DNA from: an uncultured Oscillospiraceae bacterium
GTDB taxonomy: Bacteria; Bacillota; Clostridia; Oscillospirales; Ruminococcaceae
Reading direction: 5' to 3'
NCBI GenBank assembly: GCA_900556255.1
Contig: USNZ01000054.1
Location: forward strand, 1-7,491
Length of the DNA: 7,491 nt
The notes under the pieces were generated by a model. That model searched no databases, had not been told where the DNA came from, and saw only the letters and a program-made list of their open reading frames with translations. This document shows, one piece after another, positions 5,230 to 7,491 of the stretch. Numbering within the stretch: the stretch's first letter is position 1; each line of letters starts with the position of its first letter. Both the position numbers and the translations under genes were made by a program.

Positions 5230-7491
5230 TTGAAACCTTTTGTCACGCAGGTATGGCCGCAGTTCACGGCCGATGCCCAGTTCTGCAGCACGTTTTCCAC
5301 CGTTTTGGTGGAGCGTGTTGAGCTGTACCGCACAAAACGACAGGTCGTAATCTGCCTGCGCAGCGCCGAACCACTGGATTCAGCGCTGTGCGGGCGCCTT
5401 TGTGCGTCCTTGCAGGATACCTTTGCCGGGTATGAACTGCAGGTCAAAAACTATTTTGCCTACCCCAACATCACCCCCGAATCCGTCGCGCTGATGATTG
5501 AGGAGCTCAAGCAGCGGGGGATGCCTGTCAACGGCTTTCTGGACAAAAAGCAGCCTGTCACCTTTGGGGCAGACGGCATTACCGTCCATGTCAATGCGGG
5601 ACGCCCGATTTTGGAGAGCGTGGAGTTCCCCAAGGTGCTGGCAGAGCTGATCCAAGAGCGCACCGAGTCACTGCCCATTGTGCGTTTGGCTGACAGCGGT
5701 GCGGCGCGCAGTGAGGAAGAACTTGAAAAGTACCTGCAGGAGAAGGCGCCCGTCATCAAGTTTGAGGCCAAGGAAACCCCGCCCGATTTCACCATCGAGG
5801 GGCTGGCGCTTACCAACAAGCCGGTCAAACTGTTTTACGGCAAGAACTTTAAGCCTACCGAGACCCGCCGCTTAAACGATCTGGGCGACGGCGGCAAGGT
5901 GACGGTCTGGGGCGATGTCTTTGCCACCGAGGTCAAGGGCAATCGCCGCAAGATTTATTTTACCTCCATCACCGACTATTCCGGCTCGGTCAACCTCAAG
6001 GTTCTGGGGGACGAGGACGCCGATATGTCCAAGTGGGAGGGGCTGAAACCCGGCACTACGCTGATCGTGCGCGGCAACTATATGTATGACAAATATGAGC
6101 ATGACTACGTCATTTTGCCCTATGATGTCCTGCAGGTAGAACGCGCGCAGCGGCAGGATACCGCACCCGAAGGGCAAAAGCGCGTGGAGCTGCATCTGCA
6201 TACCAAGTCCAGCTCCATGGACGGCTTTAATGATCCCGGCAAGATCGTGCGGCTGGCGCACCGTATGGGACACCGCGCCGTCGCCATTACCGACCACGGC
6301 GTCTGCCAGGGCTACCCCGAAGCCATGCTGGCCACCGATGCCATCCACGAAAGCGACCCCGGCTTCAAGCTGATTTACGGCTGCGAGGCGTATTTTGTCG
6401 ATGACATGATCCCCGCGCTGTACGGCGGTGCCAAAATGCCGCTGGACGGCAGTTTTGTTGTGTTCGACACCGAGACCACCGGTCTGGACCCGCACACCGA
6501 GCGCCTGACCGAAATCGGCGCGGTGTTTGTCGAAAACGGCAAAATCAACGCGGAAAAGAAATTCTGCACCTTCGTCAACCCCGGCAAGCCCATCCCGCCG
6601 CGCGTGGTGGAACTGACGGGCATCAACGATGCCATGGTGGCGGATGCCCCCACGCCGGACGAAGCCATCCGCGCCTTCAAGGAATTCTGCGGCGACCACA
6701 TTCTGGTGGCGCACAACGCCCACAGCTTTGATATGCTGTTTATCCGCAAGGCAGGGGAGAGCGCGGGTGTCAGTTTTGACGAGAACACCTACATTGACAC
6801 GCTGCCCATGGGGCAGGCGCTGTTCCCCGGGCTGCGCAACTATAAGCTGGATACCATCAACAAACACCTGGAGATCCCGCCGTTCAACCACCACCGCGCC
6901 GTGGACGATGCCATGGCGCTGGCGCGCATCTTTGAGGTGATGCTGACCGATCTGGCGGAGAAGGACATTCAGAATGTCGAGTCCATCAACACGGGTCTGG
7001 GCGGCAACAAAGAGGTGCTGAAAAAGAAATACTACCACCTGATCATTCTGGTGCAGAATCAGGTGGGGCTTAAAAATTTGTACCGCATCGTCAGCGCGGC
7101 GCACACGCAGTATTTCTTCAAAAAGCCGCGCGTACCACGCAGTTTGCTGAACCAGTACCGCGAGGGGCTGCTGCTCGGCTCGGCGTGCGAGGCGGGCGAG
7201 CTGTACCGCGCCATTGTGGCTGGGCAGCCCTATGAACAGCTGCTGCGCATTGCCGAGTATTACGATTTTCTGGAAGTGCAGCCGCTGGGCAACAACGAGT
7301 TTATGGTGCGCAACGGTCAGGTGGATTCTATGGAAGCCATCAAAAACTTCAACCGCACCGTCATCAAGCTGGGCGAGGACCTGCACAAGCCCGTTGTCGC
7401 CACCGGCGACTCCCACTTCCAAGAGCCGGAGGACTGGATCTACCGTGCGGTCATTCAGGCGGGCAACGGCTTTAAGGATGCCGACAACCAA
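5230..7491 (+). CDS. polC: DNA polymerase III alpha subunit, PolC type (3' end outside window)
   Basis: PolC is the replicative polymerase of low-GC Gram-positive bacteria, carrying its own proofreading exonuclease. The frame is open for 754 codons to the right edge; family members are about 1,430-1,500 residues, so the polymerase palm, fingers and C-terminal parts are outside. In order: N-terminal domains (about 1-215), an OB fold (about 224-303, beginning VTVWGDVFATEV), and the PHP domain beginning VELHLHTKSS at 319-328. A DnaQ-like DEDDh exonuclease is inserted at about 408-575: D413 and E415 in FDTETTGLDP, D501 in the ExoII motif, H555 and D560 in HHRAVDDA. The PHP domain then resumes, with GSACEAGEL and ATGDSHF (H729). 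ExoII reads HNAHSFD, one residue longer between HN and FD than the HNASFD of B. subtilis as I recall it. The start is taken as TTG at 5230; GTG at 5221 is the alternative. Confidence 0.96.
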   Translation, partial: MKPFVTQVWPQFTADAQFCSTFSTVLVERVELYRTKRQVVICLRSAEPLDSALCGRLCASLQDTFAGYELQVKNYFAYPNITPESVALMIEELKQRGMPVNGFLDKKQPVTFGADGITVHVNAGRPILESVEFPKVLAELIQERTESLPIVRLADSGAARSEEELEKYLQEKAPVIKFEAKETPPDFTIEGLALTNKPVKLFYGKNFKPTETRRLNDLGDGGKVTVWGDVFATEVKGNRRKIYFTSITDYSGSVNLKVLGDEDADMSKWEGLKPGTTLIVRGNYMYDKYEHDYVILPYDVLQVERAQRQDTAPEGQKRVELHLHTKSSSMDGFNDPGKIVRLAHRMGHRAVAITDHGVCQGYPEAMLATDAIHESDPGFKLIYGCEAYFVDDMIPALYGGAKMPLDGSFVVFDTETTGLDPHTERLTEIGAVFVENGKINAEKKFCTFVNPGKPIPPRVVELTGINDAMVADAPTPDEAIRAFKEFCGDHILVAHNAHSFDMLFIRKAGESAGVSFDENTYIDTLPMGQALFPGLRNYKLDTINKHLEIPPFNHHRAVDDAMALARIFEVMLTDLAEKDIQNVESINTGLGGNKEVLKKKYYHLIILVQNQVGLKNLYRIVSAAHTQYFFKKPRVPRSLLNQYREGLLLGSACEAGELYRAIVAGQPYEQLLRIAEYYDFLEVQPLGNNEFMVRNGQVDSMEAIKNFNRTVIKLGEDLHKPVVATGDSHFQEPEDWIYRAVIQAGNGFKDADNQ

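Noticed and set aside
5872..7491. Minus-strand open frame of 539 codons opposite polC
   Set aside because: The + strand here encodes unmistakable PolC motifs (PHP and DEDDh exonuclease) in an uninterrupted frame; the antisense frame has no recognisable domain.
1..7491. Search for tRNA or rRNA genes, CRISPR repeats, insertion-sequence ends, phage genes or a defence system
   Set aside because: Nearly all bases are in conserved housekeeping genes, and the gaps (73 bases at most) hold none of these. I see no sign of a novel accessory system.

Overview
The window holds a conserved housekeeping gene cluster of a Gram-positive (Firmicutes) bacterium, read entirely on the + strand: pyrH (3' end), frr, cdsA, dxr, rseP, ispG and the 5' half of polC. 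A PolC-type replicative polymerase together with this gene order points to the Firmicutes. High GC (near 60% by eye), strong G/C bias at third codon positions and Clostridia-like protein sequences suggest an Oscillospiraceae/Ruminococcaceae gut anaerobe (Faecalibacterium, Gemmiger or Subdoligranulum type). That assignment is inference from memory of the families, not a database result.

Layout: 1-293 is the C-terminal part of UMP kinase. 294-366 is an AT-rich spacer with an imperfect 12-bp direct repeat and the frr ribosome binding site. 367-921 is ribosome recycling factor. 972-1835 is CDP-diacylglycerol synthase. 1848-2999 is DXP reductoisomerase. 3037-4128 is an RseP/site-2 protease. 4141-5193 is HMBPP synthase (IspG). 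5230-7491 is the N-terminal half of PolC, running off the right edge with no stop. Gaps after frr are 50, 12, 37, 12 and 36 bases. No convincing terminator is visible, so one long transcript is likely.

The genes serve nucleotide supply (PyrH), translation recycling (Frr), phospholipid precursor synthesis (CdsA), two MEP-pathway isoprenoid steps (Dxr, IspG), membrane proteolysis (RseP) and DNA replication (PolC). Related Firmicutes usually have uppS (undecaprenyl diphosphate synthase) between frr and cdsA; here there is only a 50-base gap.

I found no mobile element, CRISPR array, RNA gene or novel multi-gene system. The points worth a second look are small: the missing uppS, a one-residue insertion in the PolC exonuclease motif II, a TTG start for polC, the repeat-bearing AT-rich spacer before frr, and an acidic insert and altered active-site motif in RseP. 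Long open frames on the minus strand are shadows of the real genes.
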